NCBI GenBank assembly: GCA_016713585.1
Contig: JADJOV010000006.1
Span: 1 to 64,000, forward strand
Reading direction: 5' to 3'
Length of the DNA: 64,000 bases
DNA from: Bdellovibrionales bacterium
GTDB lineage: Bacteria > Bdellovibrionota > Bdellovibrionia > Bdellovibrionales > Bdellovibrionaceae
Of this stretch, positions 46,628-56,906 are shown piece after piece. Within the stretch, counting starts at the first letter, position 1. Each line of letters opens with the position of its first letter. The position numbers and the translations under genes were made by a program. The notes under the pieces are model-generated. The model was not told where the DNA came from and made no database searches. It worked only from the letters and a program-made list of their open reading frames with translations.

Positions 46628-47447
46628 TTAGAGCTCCAGAATGAGATTTGTGTTTGCTTGATTCAGAGTGATCTTCACGCTCAACGGTTCGATGAATTAC
46701 TTCTTTAGCAAGCTCCAAATATTTGATTGCTCCGATGGATTTTGGATCATAATCCAATATAGAAAGTCCATGACTAGGAGCCTCACTCAATCTCACATTT
46801 CGTGGGATCACCGCCTGAAACACTTTTTCACCAAAATGGTTTCTGATCTCTGTGACAACCTGATGGCTTAAATTGTTACGAGTATCAAACATCGTCAAAA
46901 CGATTCCCTCAATGTGCAATTGAGGATTTAAGCTTTTCTTGATTAGTCCCGCCGTATTCAGCAACTGACTAAGACCTTCTAGAGCATAGTATTCACACTG
47001 AAGGGGAACCAAAAAACTGTCTGCTGCAGTGAGAGCATTCAATGTGAGTAGTCCTAAAGATGGCGGACAATCAATAATTATAAAATCATACTCATGACTA
47101 ATCATTTGGATAGCCTGCTTAAGGCGGTACTCACGCTGATGAATATCCACAAGCTCAATTTCTGCCCCAACAAGATCAGGATTTGCGGGAGAAATAAAAA
47201 GATTTGAATTTTTTGTTTTTTGAGTAGTCTCACTCAGTGACATTTCAGCGATGAGTACCTGATAGGTATTAGCATCTTGGTATTCATGCCGCTTTAAGCC
47301 TAATCCACTTGAAGCATTCCCTTGTGGATCCATATCTATAATAAGGACTTTTTGACCCAATGAGGCTAAGGCAGAAGAAAGGTTGACTGAGGTCGTCGTT
47401 TTTCCGACACCCCCTTTTTGATTGGCAATACAAATTGTTTTGGCCAT
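46620..47447 (-). CDS. parA: Chromosome-partitioning ATPase ParA
   Basis: A ParA/MinD-type ATPase of 275 residues that forms gradients on the nucleoid to move ParB-parS complexes. Deviant Walker A KGGVGKTTTSVNLSSAL is near the N-terminus, and DMDPQGNASSGLG and DYDFIIIDCPPSLG (as EYDFIIIDCPPSLG) follow. The ATG at 47447 (MAKTICIANQ) is chosen over an upstream frame start because of conservation and a G-rich ribosome site. Intact. Confidence 0.96.
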   Translation of the reverse strand: MAKTICIANQKGGVGKTTTSVNLSSALASLGQKVLIIDMDPQGNASSGLGLKRHEYQDANTYQVLIAEMSLSETTQKTKNSNLFISPANPDLVGAEIELVDIHQREYRLKQAIQMISHEYDFIIIDCPPSLGLLTLNALTAADSFLVPLQCEYYALEGLSQLLNTAGLIKKSLNPQLHIEGIVLTMFDTRNNLSHQVVTEIRNHFGEKVFQAVIPRNVRLSEAPSHGLSILDYDPKSIGAIKYLELAKEVIHRTVEREDHSESSKHKSHSGALNA

Positions 47448-47557
47448 GAAACCCCCGATATAGAAATATTTTATCATTTTGATACAGATTCAACTCAAAA
47501 CTTCAAATTGCTGTGTGCATCTTAAAAATTTCTTAGGTTTTGATTTGTTTCTGCCGA

Positions 47558-47573
47558 TGTTCCACGTGGAACA
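47558..47573. promoter_or_regulatory. parS site 1
   Basis: TGTTCCACGTGGAACA is a perfect 16-bp palindrome, differing from the classical TGTTTCACGTGAAACA only by a symmetric T-to-C change. It lies between parA and the divergent lipoprotein gene and ends two bases before that gene's ATG, so it covers its ribosome site. Confidence 0.95.
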
Positions 47574-47575
47574 AT

Positions 47576-48079
47576 ATGAAAAAGTTTATTTTTTCCCTCT
47601 TAGCTATGCTCTTTGTCTTTGGGTGCTCAAAGCCTGAGCCCAATCCAGAACTCAGAGATCCAATCTATCAGGATTTCCTAGCTCAGAAGGCTGCCACTGA
47701 AAAAGAGTTGACTGACACCATGGCCAAAATGACTGAGTATTCAACTGCTGCGAAACAAGCGCCACCTCAAACTGGTCAGTTTAAGCAGAATCAACGAAAA
47801 TTAGATGAAATGGATAGGCGGGCTACGAAACTTGAGCAACAACTTCAATTCTGGGAGATCAGAATCGAAGAAAGAGTGGTTGCCAGTCGATTGAGTTACA
47901 ACCATGCCTACGCACAAAAGACACCATGGCCTAACCAAACAGAGGTTGACTCCTACAAGGCAGAAAAGAAACTCCGACTAGCCAGAACCCAGTGGGATCA
48001 AAAGGAAAGAATTAGAACTCTCAAGCTGAGCTCTTCGTTAAAGAACAAAGCGAGCGAAAATATCAAAGGCGAGGAATAA
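47576..48079 (+). CDS. Predicted lipoprotein between two parS sites
   Basis: A 167-residue protein: signal peptide with lipobox VFGC (about residue 17), then a charged, helical region likely forming a coiled coil (residues 30-160), Lys/Glu/Gln rich. The ATG at 47576 (MKKFIFSLLAML) is chosen because the longer frame would translate the parS palindrome. There is no clear Shine-Dalgarno apart from GTGGAA within parS, so ParB binding could affect expression. No family recognised. Sits inside the ParB-loading region, convergent with rsmG. Confidence 0.6.
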   Translation: MKKFIFSLLAMLFVFGCSKPEPNPELRDPIYQDFLAQKAATEKELTDTMAKMTEYSTAAKQAPPQTGQFKQNQRKLDEMDRRATKLEQQLQFWEIRIEERVVASRLSYNHAYAQKTPWPNQTEVDSYKAEKKLRLARTQWDQKERIRTLKLSSSLKNKASENIKGEE

Positions 48080-48098
48080 CCAAGGCGAATTCCTAAAA

Positions 48099-48114
48099 TG
48101 TTCCACGTGGAACA
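48099..48114. promoter_or_regulatory. parS site 2
   Basis: A second perfect TGTTCCACGTGGAACA, in the 36-base gap between the convergent lipoprotein and rsmG genes, 541 bases from site 1. The identical sequence of the two sites and their location near parAB make ParB binding very likely. Confidence 0.95.
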
Positions 48115-48115
48115 T

Positions 48116-48781
48116 TTACTTCTGAATTTTAGTCGTTTTCACAATCGCGAACTTAACCGGTCCAATTGGAAGCTTGTACTCACCAACAAGCGCTGGAGTC
48201 CAAACTGAGCACAGTTGCGTAGGAATCTCACCCACCTCCATGCTCCACTGTTCTCCTTTAAAGTGATAGAAAGAACCACCGGTCTTAAAACACTTTCTTG
48301 CCATGAGCATGGATTTCGAAACGTTGCCAAGGCCCCGCTCAATCCCAAATTCCACACTGTTCAATGGAAGGCTATCAATTGCCACATTTCGAATTTCAAC
48401 ATTTTTCAAATTTAGAAGCGTGACCACTCCGCGAAGAAATTCGCACTTCTTTCCATCGGAGTCCACAATGACAAACTTATGCCTTGGGGCAATGGCAGCC
48501 ATCACCACTCCAGGAAAACCATTTCCACCGCCCAAATCAAATATTGTTGAGCCCTCGCTGATTTCCGCCAAAATCAAACGCCCACCACATATACTATCTG
48601 CAAAATGAATAACATCTGCCATCTGCAAAGTTTTTGGTGAAACCAAATTTGCGAATCTATTCGACTTACTTAGCTCATCATTAAAAATCTTAAACCCAAC
48701 TCGAGCCAACTCGGGGAGATCAGGAAACCATTCATCAATCCGCCAATAAATTGACGGCCCAGCAACAGGAACTTCAGCCAA
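48116..48781 (-). CDS. rsmG: 16S rRNA (guanine-N7) methyltransferase RsmG
   Basis: A 221-residue SAM-dependent methyltransferase that modifies G527 of 16S rRNA. Motif I is FDLGGGNGFPGVVMAAI, preceded by the family's N-terminal helices. The ORF overlaps the mnmG 3' end by eight bases, the usual gene order near bacterial origins. Intact. Confidence 0.92.
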   Translation of the reverse strand: MAEVPVAGPSIYWRIDEWFPDLPELARVGFKIFNDELSKSNRFANLVSPKTLQMADVIHFADSICGGRLILAEISEGSTIFDLGGGNGFPGVVMAAIAPRHKFVIVDSDGKKCEFLRGVVTLLNLKNVEIRNVAIDSLPLNSVEFGIERGLGNVSKSMLMARKCFKTGGSFYHFKGEQWSMEVGEIPTQLCSVWTPALVGEYKLPIGPVKFAIVKTTKIQK

Positions 48782-50658
48782 CGGGACTCTCCTTAACTTG
48801 AGACACGGAGTGAGCTCTTAGAGAAATCATTATAGCTTGAATAGCGGATGGATTAACACCACTTATCCGCATCGCTTGGCCCAAAGTACGCGGTCTCACA
48901 ATATTCAATTTATCAACCTCTTCGTTAGAAAGCCCACGAATCTTGGAATATTCAATAGAGTCTGGCAAGGTCAAACTTTCCATTCGTCGGGATTGTTCTA
49001 TCAACTCAACCTGTCTCCTAATATAGCCAGAGTACTTCACCTCAATTTCAACAGACTCAAACACATTTGGATCCTCATCCACATCAAAGCCAAAGTCTTT
49101 AAGGTCAAAACACGAAATCTCGGGCCTGCGCAGCAACTCCTCGAATGAGCTAGATTTTAATAATACAGATGAGCGCTTCTTCAACAAAATCTCTTGGACC
49201 CCCGGCTTTGGAGTCAACCTGGTATTGCGAAGTTTCTCGGAAAACGCAGAACGGCGGCCTTGAATATTTAAAAGACCTAAACTCGCCTCATCCGAATGTA
49301 AACCGATCCGTTGTGAAGAGTCACATAACCTATCAATAGTATTGTCTTCTCTCAAAACTAGCCGGTGCTCAGCCCTGGATGTAAACATCCTATATGGCTC
49401 CCTTGTTCCTTTGGTCACCAAATCATCCACAAGCACTCCAATATACGCCTCATCCCGACCCAAAATAAACTCACTTCTCCCCAAAATCAAATTGGCTGCA
49501 TTAATTCCGGCCACAAGCCCCTGTGCGGCAGCCTCCTCATATCCTGACGTCCCATTAATCTGTCCAGCAAGAAAAAGCCTCGGAATTGTCCTAGTCTCTA
49601 GTCTATGGAAAATCTGTGTAGGTTCAACAAAATCATACTCAACAGCATATCCGTAACGGACAACCTTAACATTCTCTAACCCAGGAATAGTCCGCAAAAA
49701 AGCATCCTGAACATCAGAAGGAAGACTAGTAGAAATACCCTGCAAATAAATTAAATTACTATCCAAACCCTCGGGCTCAAGAAAAGTCTGGTGAGAATCT
49801 CTATCTGCAAACCGCACAACTTTATCCTCAATACTTGGACAATAGCGAGGACCAACTCCCTCAATAACCCCGCAAAACATCGGAGACTTGTCCAGATTTT
49901 TCCTAATAATTTCGTGGGTTTCCTCTGTTGTTCTCGAGAGATAACAAGCAACTTGTTCAAGCCTAAATTCACCCTTAGAATGAACACTAAAAGGATAGAA
50001 CTTGCTATCGCCGTATTGGGCCACAGTCATCGACCAATCAATGCTAGAATTCAAAAGACGAGCCGGTGTTCCTGTTTTAAGGCGTCGAACCACAAATCCA
50101 TGTTCTCTCAATTGATCAGACAATCCAATACTGGCTTTGTCACCAAGACGCCCGCCAGGAACCTGTGTTAGCCCCATATGCATAACAGCATTCATAAACG
50201 TCCCCGTGGTGACAATCACACATTTTGCCCGAATCTCCGAGCCATCCTGTAGAACAACCCCACCACAAACGCTATTCTCTAAAATAAGTCTCTTTTAACT
50301 TCGCCCTCAAGAAGGCTCAAACCAGCTTGAGTCCTCAGCTTATTCGTCACAAAATCTGAATATTTCTTCTTATCACTCTGAACTCGGGTTCCGCGCACAG
50401 CAGGCCCCTTGGAAGAATTCAATCGCTTAAATTGAATGCAGGTTTCATCAGCGGCAAAGCCCATCAAACCGCCGAGAATATCAATCTCTCGAACCATATG
50501 CCCCTTGGCCAACCGCCAATCGAAGGATTACAGCTCATATACCCAATCCGAGATAGATTGGTTGTCACCAAAAGAGTTGAAAGCCCCAATTTTGACGTGG
50601 CCAAACAAGCTTCAACACCAGCATGTCCGCCTCCAACAACAATAACATCAAAATTCAT
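48774..50658 (-). CDS. mnmG: tRNA uridine 5-carboxymethylaminomethyl modification enzyme MnmG (GidA), frameshifted in this assembly
   Basis: With MnmE this FAD enzyme modifies U34 of tRNAs. About 628 residues over two breaks. N-terminal part: FAD motif VVGGGHAGVEACLA and YMSCNPSIGG; at the AA pair 50511-50512 one base is missing and the sequence resumes LAKGHMVREIDILGG. A second shift near 50278 precedes NSVCGGVVL and the long C-terminal part. Signatures TPARLLNSSIDWSM and PGYEEAAAQGL-type (as SGYEEAAAQG) are present. Length is normal. Confidence 0.94.
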
Positions 50659-50669
50659 CTCTCAACCCA

Positions 50670-52077
50670 TCACTTCCCTAAACAAAATTCCTTAAACACT
50701 CGATCTAAAACATCATCATCGTAGCTTTTCCCAAGAACTCTTTGAACACATAACAATGCCTCTTTTAAGCTCAGAGCAATGAACTCCGCTCCGATTCCTC
50801 TCGAGAATTCTTCTCGACAAGCTAGCATAAAACCCATTGCCTTGTTAAGTTCTTCAAAATGTCTCACCTGGGAAATCACTGCCCCATAATCAATAGTTGG
50901 ATTCCTCGAATAGGAGCAAATCCATTCTAATATCAGAGCCTTATCACTCTCCCTCAACACGCTAACCACATCAAACTTAAAGGTTCTACTTAACCCTAAG
51001 GAATGAATTTTTTGCATTTCTTCCCGCATCTTTTCCATAGGATTCTTGTCAGTCACCAGATCTGCCTTACTCCCGAGGACTATGACATTTTGTAGCCCAC
51101 CAATTTTTTTTTCAAATTCAACCAAATCCTCAATTGAAATTCCAACGGACAAATCAAATACAAAAACAACCAAATCTGCTTCTAATGCCCTCGCCCTTGA
51201 TCGACTAATTCCAATTCTTTCAACCTCATCAACCGCGTCTTCCTCAGTCCCGCCGTATCAATAAATGATAACTTTTGACCTCCGTATAACAACTCACCAA
51301 CAACAACATCCCGAGTTGTCCCAGCGATTGGGGTCACAATCGCATGATCCTCCCCACACAAAAAATTCAACAAGCTGGATTTGCCTACGTTTGGACGCCC
51401 AACAAGGGCCACCCTAAAACCATCTTTAATGATCCTACCGTTCCTATAGCCTTCGACCATCTCCGCTAATTGATCACTCAAATAGGTGAGCTTCTGATTC
51501 AGTTCGCTCTCGGAAACAACTTCCAACCCTTCAGTCGAAAATCGATGCTTGCCTCTATATGGGCAAGGCACCAAACCATCAAGTCCTCCATTTTCGCAAT
51601 TGATGCCGACAAGTGACCCTTCAATTGCCGAAGCGCCAAGCTTCTGGCGGCTTGAGACTGACTCTCAATTAAAGAAAGAACACTCTCGGCCTGAACCAGA
51701 TCTAATTTCCCATTCATAAAGGCGCGATAAGTGAACTCTCCGCGCTCCGAAGCCCTTGCCCCACCCAAAATCAACTGCGAAAGAATTGTCTCGCAAATCA
51801 GTGGATTCCCATGACAAGAAATTTCCACAACCTCTTCGCCAGTAAAGGATTGCCCTTCACGAAAAAAAGTCACCAAAACTTGATCAATAAATTCAACAAA
51901 CTTCAAATCGAAAAGAGAGGCTAAATAGACTCGATGAGACTCAGGAATTTCAGGTAAGCCTTTCGATATTTTTCTAACAATCCCATAGGCTTGGGTTCCG
52001 CTCACACGAATAACAGAAATTCCTCCAAACCCGCTAGGCGTAGAGACCGCACAAATCGTCTGCCGATCTCCAGCCAA
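50670..52077 (-). CDS. mnmE: tRNA modification GTPase MnmE (TrmE), frameshifted in this assembly
   Basis: GTPase partner of MnmG. About 469 residues in three frame segments. N-terminal folate-binding-like domain (TICAVSTPSGFGGISVIRVS); a break at the A run 51538-51541 is followed by the helical domain and G domain: P-loop GRPNVGKSSL, G2 TTRD, DTAGLR; a second break near 51237 precedes VERIGISRSRA. The C-terminus ends CLGK, with the conserved Cys. TTG start at 52077; an ATG at 52085 lies in another frame. Confidence 0.93.
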
Positions 52078-52086
52078 ATATCCATT

Positions 52087-52638
52087 CTACTCTTGTATTA
52101 CGGCCGCATCCTCGGCAGAGTCCCGTAGTTTTAGCAGGGTAAATTTTATTTTTTTATACAAACCATCCCCTAAAGAACGACTCTTAACTCGTGGATCCTT
52201 CGCCAAATATTGATGGACAACTTTTCGATCTTTTGGTGGAAGTGCGCGATAGTAAACAGATTTTCCTTCAGCAATCGCAATAACTTTGAGGCTTTCGGCT
52301 CGCTCAATCAATGCAGCATCAGACTCTTCGCGGTAACCACCACAATCAACGCTAACATTAGTACGATCCTCGGGAAAACGATGCTGAACCACTCGCTTAA
52401 TCAGCAACTGAAGGGAATCCAACATCATTCCCTTTTTCTCCTTCAACAGCTCTTCATCCTGTCCAAAAAGCTCGACAGCCAACGTCGTTTCTCCACGTTC
52501 ATCCTTCTTAGTGGTCACTTCGTAGGTCATCTCGAAACCGCCACGTTCGATAATTCCCTCAAGTGTATCCTTCACCAAATCTTCAATTTCATTGTCCGGC
52601 TCTTTTTTCCCGCCAAATAACTTCTTCAAAAAGCTCAT
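52087..52638 (-). CDS. jag: RNA-binding protein Jag/KhpB
   Basis: A 183-residue protein with an N-terminal region, a KH domain (about residues 55-105, loop KEKKGMMLDSLQLLI, a weak GxxG) and an R3H domain ending DPRVKSRSLGDG, which follows the VHQYLAKDP motif. It binds RNA and is linked to wall synthesis in other bacteria. Position between yidC and mnmE is the usual one. Intact. Confidence 0.88.
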   Translation of the reverse strand: MSFLKKLFGGKKEPDNEIEDLVKDTLEGIIERGGFEMTYEVTTKKDERGETTLAVELFGQDEELLKEKKGMMLDSLQLLIKRVVQHRFPEDRTNVSVDCGGYREESDAALIERAESLKVIAIAEGKSVYYRALPPKDRKVVHQYLAKDPRVKSRSLGDGLYKKIKFTLLKLRDSAEDAAVIQE

Positions 52639-52674
52639 GTTCTCTCCTTCAAACTCATTAGAAAATAAAAAAAA

Positions 52675-54284
52675 CTACCCCTCAGATTTCTTATCTCTCA
52701 ACATATACCACTGCTGAGTGATACCAAACAACGCACTCACAAACATATAAAGAGTTAATCCACTAGGCAATTGGAGCATAAAAAACGTAAATATCAAGGG
52801 AAGAAAAGCCATAATCTTGGCCTGAGCTGGGTCCATATTGGTTGGAGTCATCTTCTGCTGTACGTACATTGTTATACCCATTAAAACTGGCAATACATAA
52901 AATCTATCGTGATGACTCAAATCATTGATCCACCCAAAAAATGGGGATTGATAGAGCTCAATACTTGACCCAATGACTCGGTAAAGAGCAAAAAATATTG
53001 GAATTTGTAAAAGCATCGGCAAGCAGCCACCCAAAGGATTTGCCTTATTTTCTTTCATCAACGCCATAATTTCTTGATTCATGCGGACTGGATCGTCCTT
53101 AAACTTCTCGCGAACAGAGGTCATTAGTGGCTGAATTTTTTGCATCGCCTTCATGGATTTCATCGACATAATATTAAACGGAAGGACTAAAAGACGAACA
53201 AGAAGGGTCAGCAATATAATGGCGATGCCCCAATTTCTCACAATCTCAAAAAAATATTTCATCACGTAAAGCAAAGGCGTAGCAATAAACTCGAACATTC
53301 CGAAATCAATGACCTTAGCAAACTCCGCATTAGCAGACTTCAAAATATCTATAGATTTCGGTCCAACATAAAAAATCTGCTCAAACTTATAAGAGTCTTG
53401 AATAGTTGCTGGATGATAAACAACTTCTGCTATGGCTGATTTTTGTGCCGTACTTGAAGCTAAATTCGCATCAGGAAGAATATCTGACTTATCCAAAAAG
53501 GCCGTCGTAAAATACTGAGAACTCAACGCGACAAGCGACGCTCCAGTTATTTCCTTTCTCACATCCTCCTTTGCCGCGCTGAAATTGATTGTCTCATTTT
53601 TCCCCCCAAACCCCACAAAAAAATCTTGGTGCTCATAGGAAGGAAATAAAAAAGACGTGGACGGCTTAACTGTTATTTTTTCAGGCAAATAAAAACGCAC
53701 ACCCTTCAAAATTTCATCGGTCGCTTTAGTGATTGTTGTTATGCTACTAAATGAATAACTTTTTTTATCAAACTTCATTTCCCTCTGAATAATAGTTGAA
53801 CCAAAAGAAGCTTCTCCCACAAATTTCCCATCACCCAGGGCTTTTAAGTCGAAGTCCAAAGGTTGCGCCAAGGCGCCCAATCGCACTTCAAAAATTCTCT
53901 TTTCATCGGATTGGCCAAGTTTAATCTTGTTTTTTTCCTTGTCTGTATACCCATTGAGAACAATATCCTTAAGACCCATTCCTCGACTAGAAACTGAAAA
54001 GCTCAGAGTCTCAGACTCAAAACGGACTTCACTTTCCGGTCTAACCAATCCCCCAGATTTTTGTTCCTGACTCCCACCAATAACAGCTTGTTTAGCTAAA
54101 TTGCTCCCTGTAGTTGCTTCGGTGTTATTAGTCTGTGAATCTGCTCCCGGATTTTGGCCTACGGTCGTTGCTGGTGCGCTCTGCTTATTTCCATAGTTTG
54201 GATATTTCGTTGTTAGGTATTTGTTCCATCCAAAAATATCAAAAGCAAATCAAAGATCACAGAAATGGAAGTACGACGATCCAT
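52675..54284 (-). CDS. yidC: Membrane protein insertase YidC, frameshifted in this assembly
   Basis: About 536 residues. The start MDRRTSISVIF at 54284 and the first membrane helix are separated from the main frame by one missing base in the A run 54232-54236; restoring it gives FFGWNKYLTTKYPNYGNKQS and the linker into the large periplasmic domain. The C-terminal insertase core has LLVLPFNIMSMKSMKAMQKI and five helices. YidC inserts and folds inner-membrane proteins, including ATP synthase c. It lies immediately after yidD. Confidence 0.94.
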
Positions 54285-54298
54285 CTCCAGGGACTTCC

Positions 54299-54529
54299 TT
54301 ATTTCATCACGGGCACTGGGTCGAAGCCATAAGCACCTCCGGGTCTACATTTTAAAATTCTAGCAATTATTAGGAAACAGGCTCTTGACGGCGCCAAGGT
54401 ATTTATAGCTTCAGCCGCATATGCTGAACAGGATGGTTCAAATCTACAGGATCCACCCAAAAAAGTTGTACCAAACGAACGATAAACGCCAACCAATCCA
54501 ATTAGCAGAATTCTCTCAACTTTTACCAA
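54299..54529 (-). CDS. yidD: Membrane protein insertion efficiency factor YidD
   Basis: A 76-residue protein with the family motif CRFEPSCSAYAAEAI and GGAYGFDPVP. The TTG at 54529 (LVKVERILLIGLVGVYR) is chosen because the longer frame would lie inside rnpA; the start overlaps rnpA by 14 bases. YidD assists YidC-dependent insertion. Confidence 0.88.
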   Translation of the reverse strand: MVKVERILLIGLVGVYRSFGTTFLGGSCRFEPSCSAYAAEAINTLAPSRACFLIIARILKCRPGGAYGFDPVPVMK

Positions 54530-54869
54530 TCCGGACCCAGCCCTTCTCAAGGCCTTCCTTAAAAACACCATAAGTAAGTTTCTTGTAAAATTCATTCGGC
54601 ATTGGTTTGAAAATAATGTTGAGATCGCCATTAAAACTGTCGCCTTCTTTTTGAAAACTGCGAATAAGGTCCCGAGACCACCTTTTGAGTCGATTCCTAA
54701 CTACTGCTGAGCCCACTTTGCGACTCGCGGTAAAACCAACTCTCAACTTTTGATGAGACTTTTGATAATTAAAAAGCAGCCACTGGGTTGCCCACAGTCT
54801 GCGACCAGAGCTTCTGAGGGCTAAGAAATCGGAATTCCTCTTGAGGGATTCAAATTTCTTACTTTCCAC
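54516..54869 (-). CDS. rnpA: Ribonuclease P protein component
   Basis: A 117-residue basic protein that helps the RNase P RNA trim pre-tRNA. The family RNR motif is visible (AVVRNRLKRWSRDLIR) with the N-terminal FLALRSSGRR. It overlaps rpmH by 11 bases upstream and yidD downstream. Confidence 0.92.
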   Translation of the reverse strand: MESKKFESLKRNSDFLALRSSGRRLWATQWLLFNYQKSHQKLRVGFTASRKVGSAVVRNRLKRWSRDLIRSFQKEGDSFNGDLNIIFKPMPNEFYKKLTYGVFKEGLEKGWVRIGKS

Positions 54870-55008
54870 TCACAGTCACAGCCAAACGCTTGCGGCCCTT
54901 AGCTCGGCGTCTAGAAATAACGTCCTGACCTGACTTAGTGGCCATTCTTGCCCTAAAGCCATGAGTTCCCTTTCGACGACGATTGCTTGGCTGATATGTA
55001 CGCTTCAT
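54859..55008 (-). CDS. rpmH: 50S ribosomal protein L34
   Basis: A 49-residue, highly basic protein (MKRTYQPSNRRRKGTHGFRA), of normal length. The ATG at 55008 matches the family start; the ORF runs 31 codons further but without similarity. It is divergent from dnaA across a 234-base gap. Confidence 0.96.
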   Translation of the reverse strand: MKRTYQPSNRRRKGTHGFRARMATKSGQDVISRRRAKGRKRLAVTVSGK

Positions 55009-55242
55009 ACTGAATTCTCCCCAATACCTAAAATAATGAAAACCCACTGCTTCAAAAACCAAAAAATTATTGTGGGTCGTGACGCCACGGGAATTAATCA
55101 CAATGCGGCAATAAGGTCAACTGTTGAAAACTCAAGCATCGACTGCTAAAAACTCTCCCACTGTCTAAGTCGAAACGTCTCTCATTCCTAGACTGAACAT
55201 TGAGAGTGTGCATAAAGTATTTATCTGAATTTTTTCTAAGGT
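55009..55242. promoter_or_regulatory. Divergent rpmH/dnaA intergenic region
   Basis: This 234-base gap must hold promoters for rpmH (minus) and dnaA (plus). I see no perfect TTATCCACA box here and no striking repeats, so origin function seems less likely than in the dnaA-dnaN gap. Confidence 0.5.
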
Positions 55243-56658
55243 ATGGTGCGTTGCGTGAATTTGAATTCATCCTTTTGGCAGCAAATTAAAGAGCAAATGA
55301 AAAGCAGGAATAGTAACAATAAGTTACTTAGCACCTGGTTGGATCCAATTGAATATGTGGAGACCTTAAATGATTCGCAACGGCCCCGAATCAAACTTGG
55401 CGTCCCCAATGCTCTTCACCAATATTTTGTTGTGGAAAACCTTCAAGATAAGATTTTATCTGAAATATCAGATACTTATAAATCGCCTTTTGATCTTGAG
55501 ATTATTGTCACAGGCCCTCGAGGTGGAACTCCAAACCGTGAACAAACCCCATTAGTTGAAGAGCCCCCTCCTGCGCCACCGCCAAGACACACGCAGGCAC
55601 AACCAAAAGAAGTCAGATCATTGACTCATGAGTCGCTAAATCCCGACCATACCTTTTCAACCTTTGTAGTTGGAAAGAATTCTGAGTTTGCTCATGCTGC
55701 CTGTTATAATGTTGCCAAAAACCCAGGAGCTGAGGATTACAACCCCCTCTATATATATGGACCGGTTGGAATGGGTAAAACCCACCTCCTACACTCAGCC
55801 GGAAATTTTATTCGTGAACATTTTCCACACTTAAAGGTCATTTATATATCTGCAGAGCGGTTTATGAATGAATGTATCTCGGCGCTAAGACATCAACAGA
55901 TGGAAAAATTTCGGCAAAAGTTTAGAGAAAATTCAGACATTCTGCTTGTCGATGACGTTCAATATATCGGCAAGGGTGAGGCGACGCAGGAGGAATTTTT
56001 TCACACAATCAATCTCTTTATCGAGCGACGAAAACAAGTTATCCTTGCTGGCGACAGAATGCCAAAAGATATCATGAACTTAGAGGATCGCAACAGAACT
56101 CGATTGGAACGCGGTCTAATCGCTGATATCACAATGCCAGACTTAGAAACAAGAATTGCAATTCTTAGATATAAGGCCGAAAAATTTGGAATCAAAATTC
56201 CTGAAGAAGTTGCTAACTATATTGCTAGGATTTCTAAACGCTCAATTAGAGAACTTGAGGGCAATCTTAAGAAGGTAAAAATGTTTTCAGAACTTCAAGG
56301 ACTGGAGATAAGCTATGATTTGGTTAAGCGAATCCTCATTAATCATGAAACTCAAACAACAATAAGCATTGAAGAGGTTCAGCGAATTGTCGCAGAACAT
56401 TATAAAATTAGGGTAACCGATCTAAAAGCAAGCACTCGAGCTAAGCCCATTGTCGTCCCCCGTCAAATCTCCATGCATCTAATTAAAAAATATCTCGACA
56501 AATCACTTGTCGATATTGGACGAGCTTTTGGAGGCAAGGATCATACAACCGTTATGAACGCTCTTTCCAGAATTGAACATCTACAGACAACAGACCAAGA
56601 AATAGCTAATGATATTCAAGAATTAGAATCCAAGATCCACAATATCACAGGTATGTAG
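55243..56658 (+). CDS. dnaA: Chromosomal replication initiator DnaA
   Basis: A 471-residue initiator. Domain I (about 1-90), a Pro-rich linker with PPPAPPPRH, the AAA+ domain with Walker A GPVGMGKT at residues 173-180 and Walker B DILLVDDVQY, and the domain IV helix-turn-helix ending in DHTTVMNA, which reads DnaA boxes. ATG 55243 follows TAAGG. Normal length, intact. Confidence 0.97.
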   Translation: MVRCVNLNSSFWQQIKEQMKSRNSNNKLLSTWLDPIEYVETLNDSQRPRIKLGVPNALHQYFVVENLQDKILSEISDTYKSPFDLEIIVTGPRGGTPNREQTPLVEEPPPAPPPRHTQAQPKEVRSLTHESLNPDHTFSTFVVGKNSEFAHAACYNVAKNPGAEDYNPLYIYGPVGMGKTHLLHSAGNFIREHFPHLKVIYISAERFMNECISALRHQQMEKFRQKFRENSDILLVDDVQYIGKGEATQEEFFHTINLFIERRKQVILAGDRMPKDIMNLEDRNRTRLERGLIADITMPDLETRIAILRYKAEKFGIKIPEEVANYIARISKRSIRELEGNLKKVKMFSELQGLEISYDLVKRILINHETQTTISIEEVQRIVAEHYKIRVTDLKASTRAKPIVVPRQISMHLIKKYLDKSLVDIGRAFGGKDHTTVMNALSRIEHLQTTDQEIANDIQELESKIHNITGM

Positions 56659-56906
56659 ATGTGGATTATTGGTAAGTATGTGGATAAGTCTGCTTATAAC
56701 GATGTGGATCCAGAAAGGCTCCTTTCATACAGTTTCTCACGAATATTTATACAAGGGTTAGGGGCGTGTTATTTAATTGTGTTTACAATAGGTTAACTGG
56801 TTTGATAGGTTTTCCACGTCCCTACGACGACGTCGTTATATTTATATATATAGTATACTTAATACAAGGCCTTCAAAAGAAAGAGAAAACTCAATAGGGT
56901 GAATTA
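56659..56906. promoter_or_regulatory. Probable oriC in the dnaA-dnaN gap
   Basis: Right after dnaA are three same-orientation TGTGGAT-type sites: TGTGGATTA (56660-56668), TGTGGATAA (56679-56687, perfect reverse complement of TTATCCACA) and TGTGGATCC (56703-56711). Some 130 bases on there is the palindrome ACGACGTCGT (56827-56836) and then an A/T-rich run of about 30 bases (56836-56866). Boxes plus an A/T-rich unwinding region next to dnaA fit a bacterial origin. The promoter of dnaN is probably here too. Confidence 0.7.
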
